Below, one piece after another: positions 8,278-17,073 of a stretch of DNA of 64,000 nt (position 1 is the first letter of the stretch; each line of letters begins with the position of its first letter). The stretch spans positions 62,001 to 126,000 of the forward strand of contig NZ_CABPSC010000014.1 of the NCBI RefSeq assembly GCF_902459585.1, read 5' to 3'. The stretch is from Pandoraea nosoerga. Its GTDB lineage: Bacteria; Pseudomonadota; Gammaproteobacteria; Burkholderiales; Burkholderiaceae. Below the pieces are notes generated by a model. It saw only the letters and a list, made by a program, of their open reading frames with translations, did not search any database and was not told the DNA's origin. A program made the translations under genes and the position numbers.

Positions 8278-9306
8278 TCAACTGCCCTGACGCGCTGCCA
8301 TCTGCGGCACGAACAGCTCGCTCCACCTGGCCGGGCGCGTCTTGATCGTGCCCGCGCGTCCCATGAACTCCACGTACTGCATCAGCCCGTTGGGCGTCGT
8401 GGTGAACTGCAGGCCCGGGTCGGCGAGCATCTGCTCGATCTCGGCTTGCGGCAGGTTCATCTTCGACACGCGCAGGAAGGTTTTCGCCGCGCCGACCTTG
8501 TCCTTCGCGATGTAGGCGGCCGCTTCCTCCTGCGCGTCCAGGATCGCCTGCACGAGTTTGGGGTTCTGCACAGTGAACTGCTTTGGCGCGAACACCACGT
8601 CGATGGTGATGTTGCCCAGCACGTCGGTCGAATTGAGCACGCGCCTGATGCGCGGATCCTTGAGTTCCTGATACGAGAACGGCGGCGACGTGAAGTGCGC
8701 CGTGATCTCGGTCTTGCCCGAGAGCAGGGCGCTCACCGCTTCCGGATGGCTCAGGCTGACCGTCTGCGGATCGAGTTTCGCGTAGTTTTCAATGCCGAAG
8801 GTCTTCGCCACGGCCATTTGCAGCAGTACGGCCGACAGCGACGTCTTGATGCCCGGAATCGCGATCTTGTCCTTCGGCGTGAAGTCCTTGAGCGACCTGA
8901 TGTTCGGGTTGTTCGTGTTGAGCCACAGCGGGCCGGTCGAGAGCGCCGACAGGCCGATGACTTCCGAGCGCGGAATGCCGTGCGCCTTCGACCACAGCGT
9001 GACGAAGCCGGGCGCGCCGGTGCCGGCGACATCGAGGTTGCCGGCGAGCATGGCGTCGTTGATGACGTTGCCGCCGTCGAGAATGGTCCACGTCGTCTTC
9101 ACGTCGCCCAGCCCTAACGCCTTCGCATGCTTCTCGACGAGATGCTGGTCGCGCATGACCATCAGCGGCAGGTACAGGATGCCGTAGCCGTGCGACAGGC
9201 GCACGGTGCTCGCTTCGGCGTGTGCTACGCTGCCGAGCGTCGATAGCGTGGTGGCCGCGGCCAGCGCGAGGGTGCTCGCCCAACGGGTGAAATGGCGTCG
9301 ATTCAT
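8278..9306 (-). CDS. ABC transporter substrate-binding protein, NitT/TauT (SsuA/NMT1) family
   Basis: Periplasmic binding protein of 342 aa. The N-terminus MNRRHFTRWASTLALAAATTLS ... VAHA is an export signal with a twin Arg pair, so Sec or Tat export are both possible. The body carries the family pattern RLSHGYGILYLPLMVMRDQHLVEKHA, then NVINDAMLAGNLDVAGTGAPGFVTLW, as in aliphatic sulfonate, nitrate and taurine binding proteins. It is the last gene of a three-gene minus-strand operon (ATPase, permease, binding protein). The substrate cannot be read from sequence; sulfonates, taurine, nitrate or thiamine precursors are the family's usual ligands. Confidence 0.85.
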   Translation of the reverse strand: MNRRHFTRWASTLALAAATTLSTLGSVAHAEASTVRLSHGYGILYLPLMVMRDQHLVEKHAKALGLGDVKTTWTILDGGNVINDAMLAGNLDVAGTGAPGFVTLWSKAHGIPRSEVIGLSALSTGPLWLNTNNPNIRSLKDFTPKDKIAIPGIKTSLSAVLLQMAVAKTFGIENYAKLDPQTVSLSHPEAVSALLSGKTEITAHFTSPPFSYQELKDPRIRRVLNSTDVLGNITIDVVFAPKQFTVQNPKLVQAILDAQEEAAAYIAKDKVGAAKTFLRVSKMNLPQAEIEQMLADPGLQFTTTPNGLMQYVEFMGRAGTIKTRPARWSELFVPQMAARQGS

Positions 9307-9416
9307 GAGGTTGTCGTCTCCGGATAGTTGGAATTATTCATGGCCCCGAAGGGGCGTCAATCTCGCGGCACTGCGTCGCGGCATCGCATCGCAGCCCCGC
9401 GCCGATCGCGGTGCCG

Positions 9417-10328
9417 TCAGTGCTGCATGCCCCAGCGGTGCAGCGTGCGCCTCTCGATGCGCGCAAACAGCAGGTTCTCCACCGCCAGCCCGATCAGAAT
9501 CACGAAGAACAGCCCGGCGAACACGTTGGCCGTCTCCAGCGAGTTGCGGTTCTCGAAGATGTACCAGCCCAGCCCGCCCGAGCCGGACGACACGCCGAAC
9601 ACGAGCTCGGCCGCGATCAGCGTGCGCCAGGCGAAGGCCCAGCCGACCTTCAGACCGGTGAGAATGCTCGGGAACGCGGCCGGGACGAGCACGTGCCGCA
9701 CGAGCGCGAAGCGCTTGAGGCCATAGTTCTGCCCGACCATGCGCAGCGTCTTCGATACGCCGCGAAAGCCGCTGTGGGTGTTGAGCGCCACCGCCCACAG
9801 CACCGAGTGCACGAGCACGAAGATCACGCTGCCGTTGCCCAGCCCGAACCAGATCAGCGCGAGCGGCAAGAGCGCGATGGCCGGCAGCGGGTTGAACATG
9901 GCGGTGAGCGTCTCGAGCAGGTCGTTGCCGATCTTCGAGCTGATGGCCACGGTGGTGAGCACCGCGGCGAGCGCGATCCCCGTGCCGTAGCCGACGAGCA
10001 GCGTCTTGAGCGAGATCGCGGCGCGCAGCAGCAGCACGCCGCTCGTCAGGCCGCTCGCGAATGCGGCGACCGTATCGGAGAAACTGGGAAAGAGCAGGGC
10101 GTTGTCGAGCCAGCGGCCGTAGATTTCCCAGATGACGGCCAGCACGCACAGGATGACGGTCTTGCGCAGCCAGCTCAGGCGATAGAGCGTTTCGAAGGCG
10201 GAGAGCGGGCGCTGGACCGAGGAGAGCTCCGCCGGCACGGGCTCGAGCACGAATTCCGGACGATGGACCGGTTCGATGCGCGGCGTTTGTTCGGCCGGCG
10301 CGGGATATTCCGGGGCAATGGCGTTCAT
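9417..10328 (-). CDS. ABC transporter permease, NitT/TauT (SsuC) family
   Basis: Inner-membrane permease of 303 aa with about six hydrophobic segments from residue 55 on. The cytoplasmic EAA loop reads TLRMVGQNYGLKRFALVRHVLVP. The first 50 residues are hydrophilic and Pro-rich, longer than usual. The ATG at 10328 follows GAGGACACGACC. It starts 10 nt after the ATPase gene ends, so the two are coupled, and the binding protein gene follows 110 nt later. It should pair with the adjacent ATPase as a homodimeric SsuBC-like importer; the substrate is unknown. Confidence 0.88.
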   Translation of the reverse strand: MNAIAPEYPAPAEQTPRIEPVHRPEFVLEPVPAELSSVQRPLSAFETLYRLSWLRKTVILCVLAVIWEIYGRWLDNALLFPSFSDTVAAFASGLTSGVLLLRAAISLKTLLVGYGTGIALAAVLTTVAISSKIGNDLLETLTAMFNPLPAIALLPLALIWFGLGNGSVIFVLVHSVLWAVALNTHSGFRGVSKTLRMVGQNYGLKRFALVRHVLVPAAFPSILTGLKVGWAFAWRTLIAAELVFGVSSGSGGLGWYIFENRNSLETANVFAGLFFVILIGLAVENLLFARIERRTLHRWGMQH

Positions 10329-10338
10329 GGTCGTGTCC

Positions 10339-11139
10339 TCAATGCGCGGTGAACAGCAGTTGATCGATGCGCGACTCGAGCGCGCTCTGGTGCGCCGTGC
10401 CCAATTGGTCGGGGGCGATGCTATTGAGCTCGGCCTTGACCTGACCCGGATGCGGTGAGAGCAGCAAGATGCGGGTGCCGATGCGAATGGCCTCGTCGAT
10501 GCCGTGCGTGACGAACAGCACCGTGAAGCGCGTGTCGTCCCACAGGCGCAGCAGTTCGTCCTGCATCTTGCGGCGCGTGAGGGCGTCGAGCGCGGCGAAC
10601 GGCTCGTCCATGAGCAGGACGTCCGGCTCCATCGCCATGCCGCGCGCGATCGACACGCGCTGCTTCATGCCGCCCGACAACGTGTGCGGATAGCTGTCGA
10701 TGAACTTCGCGAGGCCGACCTTCTCGATGTAATGCGCGGCGCGCTCGGCGGCGTCACGCCCTTTCAGGCGGCCGCTCGCGGTAAGCGCGAACTCCACGTT
10801 CTGGCGCACCGTCTTCCAAGGCAGCAGTTGGTCGAATTCCTGGAACACCATCATGCGATCGGGGCCGGGCTCGGTGATGGTGCGGCCCTTGAGGCGAATT
10901 TCGCCGTGCACCGGCGGCAGATAGCCGCCGATGGCCTTGAGCAGGGTGGACTTGCCGCAGCCGGAGGGCCCGAGCAGCACGAAGCGATCGCCCGGATAGA
11001 CATTGAAACTGACTTGCTGGGCGGCGGTGACGAGGTAGTCGTCGGTCTTGTACTGCAGCGTGACGCGGTCGATTTCCAGCAGCGGGGGCACGGCGGCCGC
11101 CGCGGGGCCGGGCGCGCCCGTCGGGGGGGCGATCTGCAT
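10339..11139 (-). CDS. ABC transporter ATP-binding protein, NitT/TauT (SsuB/TauB) family
   Basis: Cytoplasmic ATPase of 266 aa powering the adjacent permease. Walker A is GPSGCGKST, the Q-loop VFQEFDQLLPW, the signature LSGGMKQRVSIARGMAMEPDVLLMDEPF (signature plus Walker B, in part), and the switch His lies in VLFVTHGIDEAI. I chose ATG 11139 because CAGGAG stands 7 nt upstream and the conserved domain starts 20 residues later; the frame stays open upstream without support. It is the first gene of the operon and diverges from the two-component genes at 11415. Confidence 0.92.
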   Translation of the reverse strand: MQIAPPTGAPGPAAAAVPPLLEIDRVTLQYKTDDYLVTAAQQVSFNVYPGDRFVLLGPSGCGKSTLLKAIGGYLPPVHGEIRLKGRTITEPGPDRMMVFQEFDQLLPWKTVRQNVEFALTASGRLKGRDAAERAAHYIEKVGLAKFIDSYPHTLSGGMKQRVSIARGMAMEPDVLLMDEPFAALDALTRRKMQDELLRLWDDTRFTVLFVTHGIDEAIRIGTRILLLSPHPGQVKAELNSIAPDQLGTAHQSALESRIDQLLFTAH

Positions 11140-11155
11140 GGTTTGTCTCCTGAGG

Positions 11156-11182
11156 GATACTCTTATAATCGGCTCCGATACT
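11156..11182 (-). promoter_or_regulatory. Direct repeats GATACT around a TTATAA box, upstream of the ABC operon
   Basis: Two copies of GATACT (11156-11161 and 11177-11182) are spaced 21 bp start to start, about two helical turns. A palindromic TTATAA (11163-11168) lies between them and could be the -10 on the minus strand. This could be a binding site for the neighbouring OmpR-family regulator, whose relatives often bind direct repeats. Nothing else in the 275-bp divergent spacer stands out. Confidence 0.35.
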
Positions 11183-11414
11183 AAGCAGCCAAGCTGTAGC
11201 GAAGCTGACATCGCGGGCCCGCGGCTGCCCGATTCAGGGCAAACACCGAGGCCGCCGCCGGGGATTTCCCAGACAATGCCCGCAGAACGCCGGCGGGCCC
11301 GCGCAAGGGACCGGCCGCCTCGCGGGCCACGGCGCAGGAAATCGCAACGCGCGCGAGAGCGCACGGCAACGCAGCGGCCGGCGCGCCAGCTTGCACAGAA
11401 GGAGACACAGGACC

Positions 11415-12077
11415 ATGCGCATCATGCTGGTGGAGGACACCGCCGATGTCGCCGAAGCGATTGCCACGCAGTTGCGCAAGCTCGGCCATGCGCTCGATTG
11501 CGAGACCGACGGCGCGGTGGCGGCGTCGCGCATCGGCGACGACTACGACCTGTTGATCCTCGACGTGATGCTGCCGCATGTCGACGGCTTCGAGCTGTTG
11601 CGACGCGTGCGCGAGCGCGGCCTGTCCACGCGCGTGCTCATGCTCACCGCGTGTGCCGAAATCGAAGAGCGGGTGCGCGCGCTCGATCTCGGCGCCGACG
11701 ACTACCTCACCAAGCCGTTCGACTTTCGCGAACTCGAAGCGCGCGTGCGCGCCCTCATGCGTCGCACGGGGCAGGACGCGACGAACCGGCTCGCGTGCGC
11801 GAACCTCACGCTCGATCGCAAGAGCCGCGGCGTCGAAGTCGACGGTCGGCCGGTCGAGCTCACGCGCCGCGAAGTGACGCTGCTCGAAATCCTCGCGGCG
11901 CGCCCGGGACGCATCTTCGGCAAGGACGAACTCATGGACCGCCTGTACGGCGACGAGCCCGCACCCAACGCGAACGCCATCGAGCAATACGTCGCGCGTC
12001 TGCGCAGGAAGCTCGCTGCGGCGCAGTTCCAGATTCGCACGCTGCGCGGACTGGGCTATCAGCTCGTGCTGTCATGA
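11415..12077 (+). CDS. Response regulator, OmpR family (TctD-like)
   Basis: Transcription regulator of 220 aa. The receiver domain (residues 1-115) has the acidic pocket E7/D8, phospho-acceptor Asp50 in LLILDVMLP, Thr78 and Lys100 in YLTKPF. The C-terminal winged-helix DNA-binding domain (about 125-220) contains LTRREVTLLEILAARPG and ends RTLRGLGYQLVLS. ATG 11415 follows GGAGACACAGGACC; an upstream in-frame ATG has no such site. Its stop overlaps the ATG of the histidine kinase (ATGA), so both are made together. TctD relatives control tricarboxylate uptake; here the divergent neighbour is an ABC importer, a plausible target. Confidence 0.93.
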   Translation: MRIMLVEDTADVAEAIATQLRKLGHALDCETDGAVAASRIGDDYDLLILDVMLPHVDGFELLRRVRERGLSTRVLMLTACAEIEERVRALDLGADDYLTKPFDFRELEARVRALMRRTGQDATNRLACANLTLDRKSRGVEVDGRPVELTRREVTLLEILAARPGRIFGKDELMDRLYGDEPAPNANAIEQYVARLRRKLAAAQFQIRTLRGLGYQLVLS

Positions 12078-13450
12078 TCGTTCCGGGCCGCTCGCTCTAT
12101 TTGCGGCTCGTCATCCGCATGGGCGCCGTGCTGGCGTTTGCGGCGGTGGCGGTGATGCTGGGCATCTGGTTTTCCACGCGCGCGGCCGTCGACCGCGCCT
12201 ACGACCGCTGGCTGCTCGGCAGCGCGCTGCAGGTCGCCGAGAACACGTGGTACCAGAACGGCGAAGTCAACGTCGACGTGCCGCTCGCCGCGTTCTCCGC
12301 GCTCGCGCCGGGCGATCAGATTTTCTACACGGTGCTCGATCCGAATGGCCGCTCCGTGGCGGGAGATTCCGAGTTCCGTCCGCCGATTCCGTGGGACAAG
12401 CTCGACGACGGGCCCATCGTCGTCGATGGCACGTATCAGGAGATGCCGATCCGCATCGCGATCGTCGGGCGCCGCATGCCGGTGAGCGCCCCGCATCCGT
12501 GGGCCGTGGTGGCGCTGGCGCATACCCAGAACGCGCGGGTGCGTTTCACGCGCGGGCTGGCGGACAACACGCTGCTCATCACCATCGCGACGGGCGTCCT
12601 GACCCTGCTCGCCGCGCTGTGGACGCTGCGCCAGGCGCTTGCGCCGCTCAAGCAGATCGAGGCGGCGATCCGGACGCGCGACTCCAGCGACCTCGTACCG
12701 CTCGCGGTGACGGCACCCGCGGAGACACTGGCGCTCGTCGGCGCGATCAACGACTTCATGCGGCGGCTCGCCATGTCGCGCGCGCTCATGCGGCGCGTGA
12801 TCGGCGACGCCGCGCATCAGTTGCGCACGCCGGTGACGGCGCTTACGGCGCAGGCCGAGATGCTCACGCAAACGCAGGACGAGGCGCAGCGCCAGCAGCA
12901 TATCGCGCGCATCCAGAAGCAGGCGCGCGGGCTCGGTGGGTTGATCCATCAACTGATCAATCACGCGATGGTGCAGCACCGCGCGGACAGCGTGGCGCGC
13001 GTGCCGGTCGACCTGGGCGAACTGCTGTCCGAGGCCATGCGCGAAACGTTCTCGTATGCGAGGCGCGACATCGACGTTGCGCTGCATGTGCCGGACGGGC
13101 CCTGCCGGGTCGTCGGCGACGCGCTGAGCCTGCGTGAAGCGGTCAAGAACGTGCTGGTCAATGCGCTGGCGTATGGCGCGCCGCACCGCCTGCACGTCGA
13201 CGTGACGCGCGTGGACGGGCAATGGCGCGTGCGCTTCTTCGACGACGGTCCGGGCATTCCGGCGTCGGAATGGCAGCGCGTGCGCACGCCGTTCGCGCCG
13301 CGCGCCGATGGCCGGGAAGGCGCGAGTCTCGGGCTCGCCATGGTGGCGGAGGTGATGCAGGCGCACGGCGCCCAGATGGCCTTCGAGCGCGCCGAAGGCG
13401 AAGGCTTCGCCGTTGTGCTGACGCTGCCTGTGGCGCCGGGCGAATCATAA
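12074..13450 (+). CDS. Sensor histidine kinase (TctE-like)
   Basis: Membrane sensor kinase of 458 aa, partner of the response regulator whose stop it overlaps. The first membrane segment is at about residues 12-34, a periplasmic sensor domain of the 2CSK_N type spans about 35-165, and a second membrane segment lies near 172-195. HAMP-like residues follow. The H box IGDAAHQLRTPV carries the phosphorylated His248. The N box is REAVKNVLVNALAYG, the G1 box FFDDGPGIP, and the G2 box reads GASLGLAM, slightly changed from GxGLGL. It is cytoplasmic membrane-bound. The signal is unknown; citrate-like carboxylates are sensed by TctE relatives. Confidence 0.92.
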   Translation: MIVPGRSLYLRLVIRMGAVLAFAAVAVMLGIWFSTRAAVDRAYDRWLLGSALQVAENTWYQNGEVNVDVPLAAFSALAPGDQIFYTVLDPNGRSVAGDSEFRPPIPWDKLDDGPIVVDGTYQEMPIRIAIVGRRMPVSAPHPWAVVALAHTQNARVRFTRGLADNTLLITIATGVLTLLAALWTLRQALAPLKQIEAAIRTRDSSDLVPLAVTAPAETLALVGAINDFMRRLAMSRALMRRVIGDAAHQLRTPVTALTAQAEMLTQTQDEAQRQQHIARIQKQARGLGGLIHQLINHAMVQHRADSVARVPVDLGELLSEAMRETFSYARRDIDVALHVPDGPCRVVGDALSLREAVKNVLVNALAYGAPHRLHVDVTRVDGQWRVRFFDDGPGIPASEWQRVRTPFAPRADGREGASLGLAMVAEVMQAHGAQMAFERAEGEGFAVVLTLPVAPGES

Positions 13451-13479
13451 AAAAAAAGCGGCTCGTGCGTGAGCCGCTT
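13449..13479 (-). terminator. Intrinsic terminator after panB
   Basis: AAGCGGCTC (13456-13464) and GAGCCGCTT (13471-13479) form a 9-bp stem with a 6-nt loop. Read on the minus strand it is followed by about nine T (complement of 13449-13457), so it ends panB transcripts. It also faces the end of the sensor kinase gene. Confidence 0.88.
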
Positions 13480-13511
13480 CCGTTCATCGTCGGCGCGCTG
13501 CCGACGCGCGC

Positions 13512-14330
13512 TCAGAAGCAGTGCTCCGGCGACGGGAACGTGCCGTGCTTGACCGCTTGCACGTAGGCTTCGATCGCGGCCGCGATGCTGGGCTGGCCTT
13601 CCATGAAGTTCTTCGAGAACTTCGGCGACTTGCCGGGGAACACGCCGAGCATGTCGTGCAGCACGAGCACCTGGCCGTCGCAGTCCGGGCCGGCGCCGAT
13701 GCCGATGGTCGGCATCGTCGGCAGCTCGGGCGTCACGCGCGAGGCGAGGGCCGCCGGAATCGCTTCGAGCACTACGAGCTGCGCACCGGCCGCCTGCAAG
13801 GCGCGCGCATCGTCGAGCAATTGCACCTGCGCCGCGTCTTCACGCGCCTGCACCTTGAAGCCGCCGAACGCGTGCACGGATTGCGGCGTGAGGCCCAGGT
13901 GCGCGCACACCGGAATGCTGCGCTCGACGAGAAAACGCACCGTCTCGGCAAGCCATGCGCCGCCTTCGATCTTGACCATCTGCGCGCCGGCCTGCATCAC
14001 GGCCACCGCGCTCTGATACGCCTGCTCCTTCGTGCCATACGTGCCGAACGGCAGATCGGCGAGCACCAGCGCCTTGCTGGTCGCGCGCGCGACGCATTCG
14101 GTGTGATAGCAGATATCGCGCAGCGTGACGGGCAGCGTCGTGCCCTGGCCCTGAATCACGTTGCCGAGCGAGTCGCCGATGAGAATGGCATCGACGCCCA
14201 CGCGGTCGAGCAGTGCGGCGAAGCTCGCGTCATAGGCGGTGAGCATGACGATCTTCTCGCCGCGCTCGCGCATCTGGGCAAGACCGGGAACGGTCACGGC
14301 CTTGCGGTTGGATTCCTGCAGATAACTCAT
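13512..14330 (-). CDS. panB: 3-methyl-2-oxobutanoate hydroxymethyltransferase (ketopantoate synthase)
   Basis: Transfers a hydroxymethyl group from methylenetetrahydrofolate to 2-oxoisovalerate, the first step of pantothenate synthesis; a Mg-dependent cytoplasmic TIM barrel. The length of 272 aa fits the family. Visible are [14 protein letters not shown], the metal-binding DSLG in [35 protein letters not shown]-type [15 protein letters not shown], and [11 protein letters not shown] with the catalytic Glu. It is the last gene of a minus-strand run hda-HAD-pcnB-folK-kinase-panB and ends at a strong terminator. No panC is beside it. Confidence 0.97.
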   Translation of the reverse strand: MSYLQESNRKAVTVPGLAQMRERGEKIVMLTAYDASFAALLDRVGVDAILIGDSLGNVIQGQGTTLPVTLRDICYHTECVARATSKALVLADLPFGTYGTKEQAYQSAVAVMQAGAQMVKIEGGAWLAETVRFLVERSIPVCAHLGLTPQSVHAFGGFKVQAREDAAQVQLLDDARALQAAGAQLVVLEAIPAALASRVTPELPTMPTIGIGAGPDCDGQVLVLHDMLGVFPGKSPKFSKNFMEGQPSIAAAIEAYVQAVKHGTFPSPEHCF

Positions 14331-14384
14331 GTCAGCCTCGGTTCAGGAGGTTTCACCCGCGTGCTGGGGCGGGCCCGGAGACGA

Positions 14385-15041
14385 TCAGGGGCGTGCGCCC
14401 TTGACGAAGACTTCCTTGCGCCCGCGCATCTGGTCGATGCGCTCGACCAGCAGGGCGAAGTCGCTGTCGTTGTGCGCCGGATCGAATTGTTCCGTGTCGA
14501 CGGTCAATACCGGCGCAGCGGCGTAATGATAGAAGAATTCACCGTAGATGTCGCACAGCGCACGCAGATACGTGTCGGAAATCTGCTGCTCCATCGGGAT
14601 CGCGCGCTTCTGGATGCGCGAGAACAGCGTCTCGGGGCTCGCCTGAAGATGAATCACGAGATCGGGGGCGCGATTGGGCCGCTCGATGTGTGCGACGAGC
14701 TTGCGATACAGCTCGAGCTCGTCGTCGGCCAACGTGAGCCGTGCGAACAGACCGTCCTTCTCGGGCAGAAAATCGGTGAAGACCGGTTTGCCGTCGATCT
14801 CGCGTCGCGCGATCTCGAGCGCTTCGTCCACGCGCTCCAGGCAGAACGTCAGTTGTGCTGCGAGTGCATAGCGCGCACTGTCTCGATAGAAGCGTTCGAG
14901 GAAGGGGTTGAGCGCGGGCTGCTCGAGCATCACGTCGGCGCCGGCGGCTTCGGCCAGCCGGCGGGCGAGCGACGTCTTGCCCACGCCGATCGGGCCTTCG
15001 ACGGCCAGATAACGGAAACGCCCCAGGACGGGCGACCTCAT
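14385..15041 (-). CDS. Deoxynucleoside kinase (deoxyadenosine/deoxyguanosine kinase family)
   Basis: Phosphorylates deoxynucleosides (salvage), cytoplasmic, 218 aa. The P-loop is EGPIGVGKTSLARRL, the DRx-type region YRDSARYALAAQL follows, and the lid-like stretch is SRIQKRAIPMEQQISDTYLRAL. ATG 15041 overlaps the folK stop (ATGA), which decides the start over an in-frame ATG at 15074. In this chromosomal setting between folK and panB the gene is widely kept in Burkholderia relatives. Substrate preference (dA, dG or dC) cannot be told from sequence. Confidence 0.88.
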   Translation of the reverse strand: MRSPVLGRFRYLAVEGPIGVGKTSLARRLAEAAGADVMLEQPALNPFLERFYRDSARYALAAQLTFCLERVDEALEIARREIDGKPVFTDFLPEKDGLFARLTLADDELELYRKLVAHIERPNRAPDLVIHLQASPETLFSRIQKRAIPMEQQISDTYLRALCDIYGEFFYHYAAAPVLTVDTEQFDPAHNDSDFALLVERIDQMRGRKEVFVKGARP

Positions 15042-15550
15042 GAGACGTAGGCGCGCTTGGTCGGGCAGCAGCACTGCGCGACGCGTTCGATGCGCTGATC
15101 CGCGACTTGCGGCAGCAGCGCGCTCACGCGGCCAACACCGGGGATGTCGAGTTCGGGGGCGAGATCGGCCAGCGGGCGCAGCACGAAGGCGCGTGAGGCC
15201 ATGCGCGGATGCGGCACGATCAGGTCAGGTTCGGCGATGCGCTCGTCGCCGTAGAGCAGCAGGTCGAGGTCGAGCGTGCGCGGCGCGTTCTTGTACGGCC
15301 GCTCGCGCCCGAAATGCAGCTCGATCTTCAGGCACAGCGTGAGCAACTGACGCGCGGTGAGACTCGTCTCGACGGCGACGGCGCAGTTGAGATAGTCGTC
15401 ACCGCTCGAGTCGATGGGTGCGGTGCGATAAAGGTCGGACTTGCCAATGATGGTGACGCCGATTTGCTGCGCCAGACAGACGATGGCGTCCTTGATCGCT
15501 TGGCGGGCGTCGCCGAGGTTGGCGCCGAGCCCGATATAGGCAACAGTCAT
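15038..15550 (-). CDS. folK: 2-amino-4-hydroxy-6-hydroxymethyldihydropteridine pyrophosphokinase
   Basis: Transfers pyrophosphate from ATP to 6-hydroxymethyl-7,8-dihydropterin in folate synthesis. The 170-aa protein starts VAYIGLGANLGDA, has the pterin/metal signature RTLDLDLLLYGD (two catalytic Asp) and PHPRMASRAFVLRPLADLAP. Start and stop both overlap neighbours by ATGA (pcnB upstream, the kinase gene downstream), a tightly coupled operon. The C-terminus carries an unusual CCC run (AQCCCPTKRAYVS) beyond the usual fold. Confidence 0.96.
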   Translation of the reverse strand: MTVAYIGLGANLGDARQAIKDAIVCLAQQIGVTIIGKSDLYRTAPIDSSGDDYLNCAVAVETSLTARQLLTLCLKIELHFGRERPYKNAPRTLDLDLLLYGDERIAEPDLIVPHPRMASRAFVLRPLADLAPELDIPGVGRVSALLPQVADQRIERVAQCCCPTKRAYVS

Positions 15551-17073
15551 GAAGCACCTTCGGAACCATGCTGTGGCGATGATACCCGCTTGCCATGATT
15601 CTCGCTGACACCGTTCTCACCCGCGCCGCCCGCGCCGCCCGCGCCACCCTGGCCGCCGCCCCCGCCCGATGGCTTGCGGCGACGCCGGCGGCGCTTCGCC
15701 GCCGGCGTACCGCCGCCGGCACCGCTGCCCTGCGCGAGCAGGGCGTCGCGCGCGGCCGCATCGCCTTCGAGGAAGTCGGTCCACCACTGGCCCGCTTCGG
15801 CCGGCACTTCGCCCGACTCGCAGCGCAGCAGCAGGAAGTCGTAGCCGGCGCGCAGGCGCGGATGTTCGAGCAAACGCAGCGGCGTGCGGCCCGCGCGTTT
15901 GTCGAGGCGCACCTGCAGTCCCCAGATTTCCTTCATGTCGGCAACGAAGCGACGCTGGATCGCGAGCTTGCCGGTCTGCGCGTCGAGCACGTCGTCCATG
16001 GCGAGGTGCAGCGCCGGAATCGGGTATTCGCCCGCGCTCTGGTAGGCCTGCCACTTCTCGAGCACGAGATGCCAGAGCAGTGCGGCAAACAGGAAGCCGG
16101 GCGAGACCGGCTTGCCCGCACGAATGCGGGCGTCGGTGTTGGCGAGCGCGAGCGTGACGAACTTCTCGCCCAGCGGCTGCTCGAGCACGACGTCGAGCAG
16201 CGGCAGCAGCCCATGGTGCAGGCCTTGCGCGCGCAGTTGCTGCACGCACGCCCAGGCATGGCCCGAGAGCAGCAGCTTGAGCATTTCGTCGAACAGACGC
16301 GCCGCGGGCACGTTGTCGATGAGCGGCGCGAGCTGCGGGATCGGCGCGGCCGTGGCCTCGTCGATCTTGAACCCGAGCTTGGCCGCGAAACGCACCACGC
16401 GCAGCATGCGCACGGGATCTTCGCGATAGCGCGTGGCCGGGTCACCGATCATGCGCAGCACGCGTTTCTGAATGTCTTCCCAGCCGTGGTGATAGTCGTG
16501 CACCGTCTGCGTGGCCGGGTCGTAATACATGGCGTTGACGGTGAAGTCGCGCCGCGCGGCGTCTTCGTTCTGCTCGCCCCAGACGTTGTCGCGCAGCACG
16601 CGGCCCGATTCGTCGGTCACGTGCGTCTTGCGGTCGAGCTCGCCCTTTTTCGGACGACGCGCACCGATCTGCTCGCTGTCCACGGCGTCGACCAACGCCC
16701 GGAACGTGGAGGTCTCGATGATCTCCTGCCCGAACTGCACATGCACGATCTGAAAGCGCCGGCCGATGATGCGCGCGCGGCGGAACAGCCGCTGGACCTG
16801 CTCGGGCGTGGCGCTGGTGGCGACGTCGAAATCCTTCGGGGCGATGCCCAGCAGCAGATCGCGCACGGCGCCGCCGACGATGAAGGCCTTGAAGCCGGCT
16901 TGCTGCAGCGTGTCGGTCACGCGCACGGCGTTCTTCGAGAGCAGCGTCGGGTCGATGCCGTGCACGGAGGCGGGAATCACGACCGGCATGCCGCTCGGGG
17001 GTGGGCTGCCCGCGCCGCCGTTATCGGTCTGGCCGTCCTTGCCCAGCAGCTTCTTGATGAGTTTGCGGATCAC
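15547..17073 (-). CDS. pcnB: Poly(A) polymerase I
   Basis: Adds poly(A) tails to RNA 3' ends and promotes their decay. The 508-aa protein has the class II nucleotidyltransferase core IVGGAVRDLLLGIAPKDFDVATSATPE (in part; catalytic Asp pair in DFD), the RRFQIVHVQFG stretch, RRDFTVNAMYYD and the RNA-binding region YREDPVRMLRVVRFAAKLGF. These separate PcnB from tRNA CCA-adding enzymes together with the RRFQIVHV form. The tail after residue 450 is Arg/Lys-rich then Gly-rich (AKRRRRRRKPSGGGGGQGG), likely an RNA-binding disordered region. It overlaps folK and the HAD gene by ATGA. Confidence 0.93.
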   Translation of the reverse strand: MIRKLIKKLLGKDGQTDNGGAGSPPPSGMPVVIPASVHGIDPTLLSKNAVRVTDTLQQAGFKAFIVGGAVRDLLLGIAPKDFDVATSATPEQVQRLFRRARIIGRRFQIVHVQFGQEIIETSTFRALVDAVDSEQIGARRPKKGELDRKTHVTDESGRVLRDNVWGEQNEDAARRDFTVNAMYYDPATQTVHDYHHGWEDIQKRVLRMIGDPATRYREDPVRMLRVVRFAAKLGFKIDEATAAPIPQLAPLIDNVPAARLFDEMLKLLLSGHAWACVQQLRAQGLHHGLLPLLDVVLEQPLGEKFVTLALANTDARIRAGKPVSPGFLFAALLWHLVLEKWQAYQSAGEYPIPALHLAMDDVLDAQTGKLAIQRRFVADMKEIWGLQVRLDKRAGRTPLRLLEHPRLRAGYDFLLLRCESGEVPAEAGQWWTDFLEGDAAARDALLAQGSGAGGGTPAAKRRRRRRKPSGGGGGQGGAGGAGGAGENGVSENHGKRVSSPQHGSEGAS

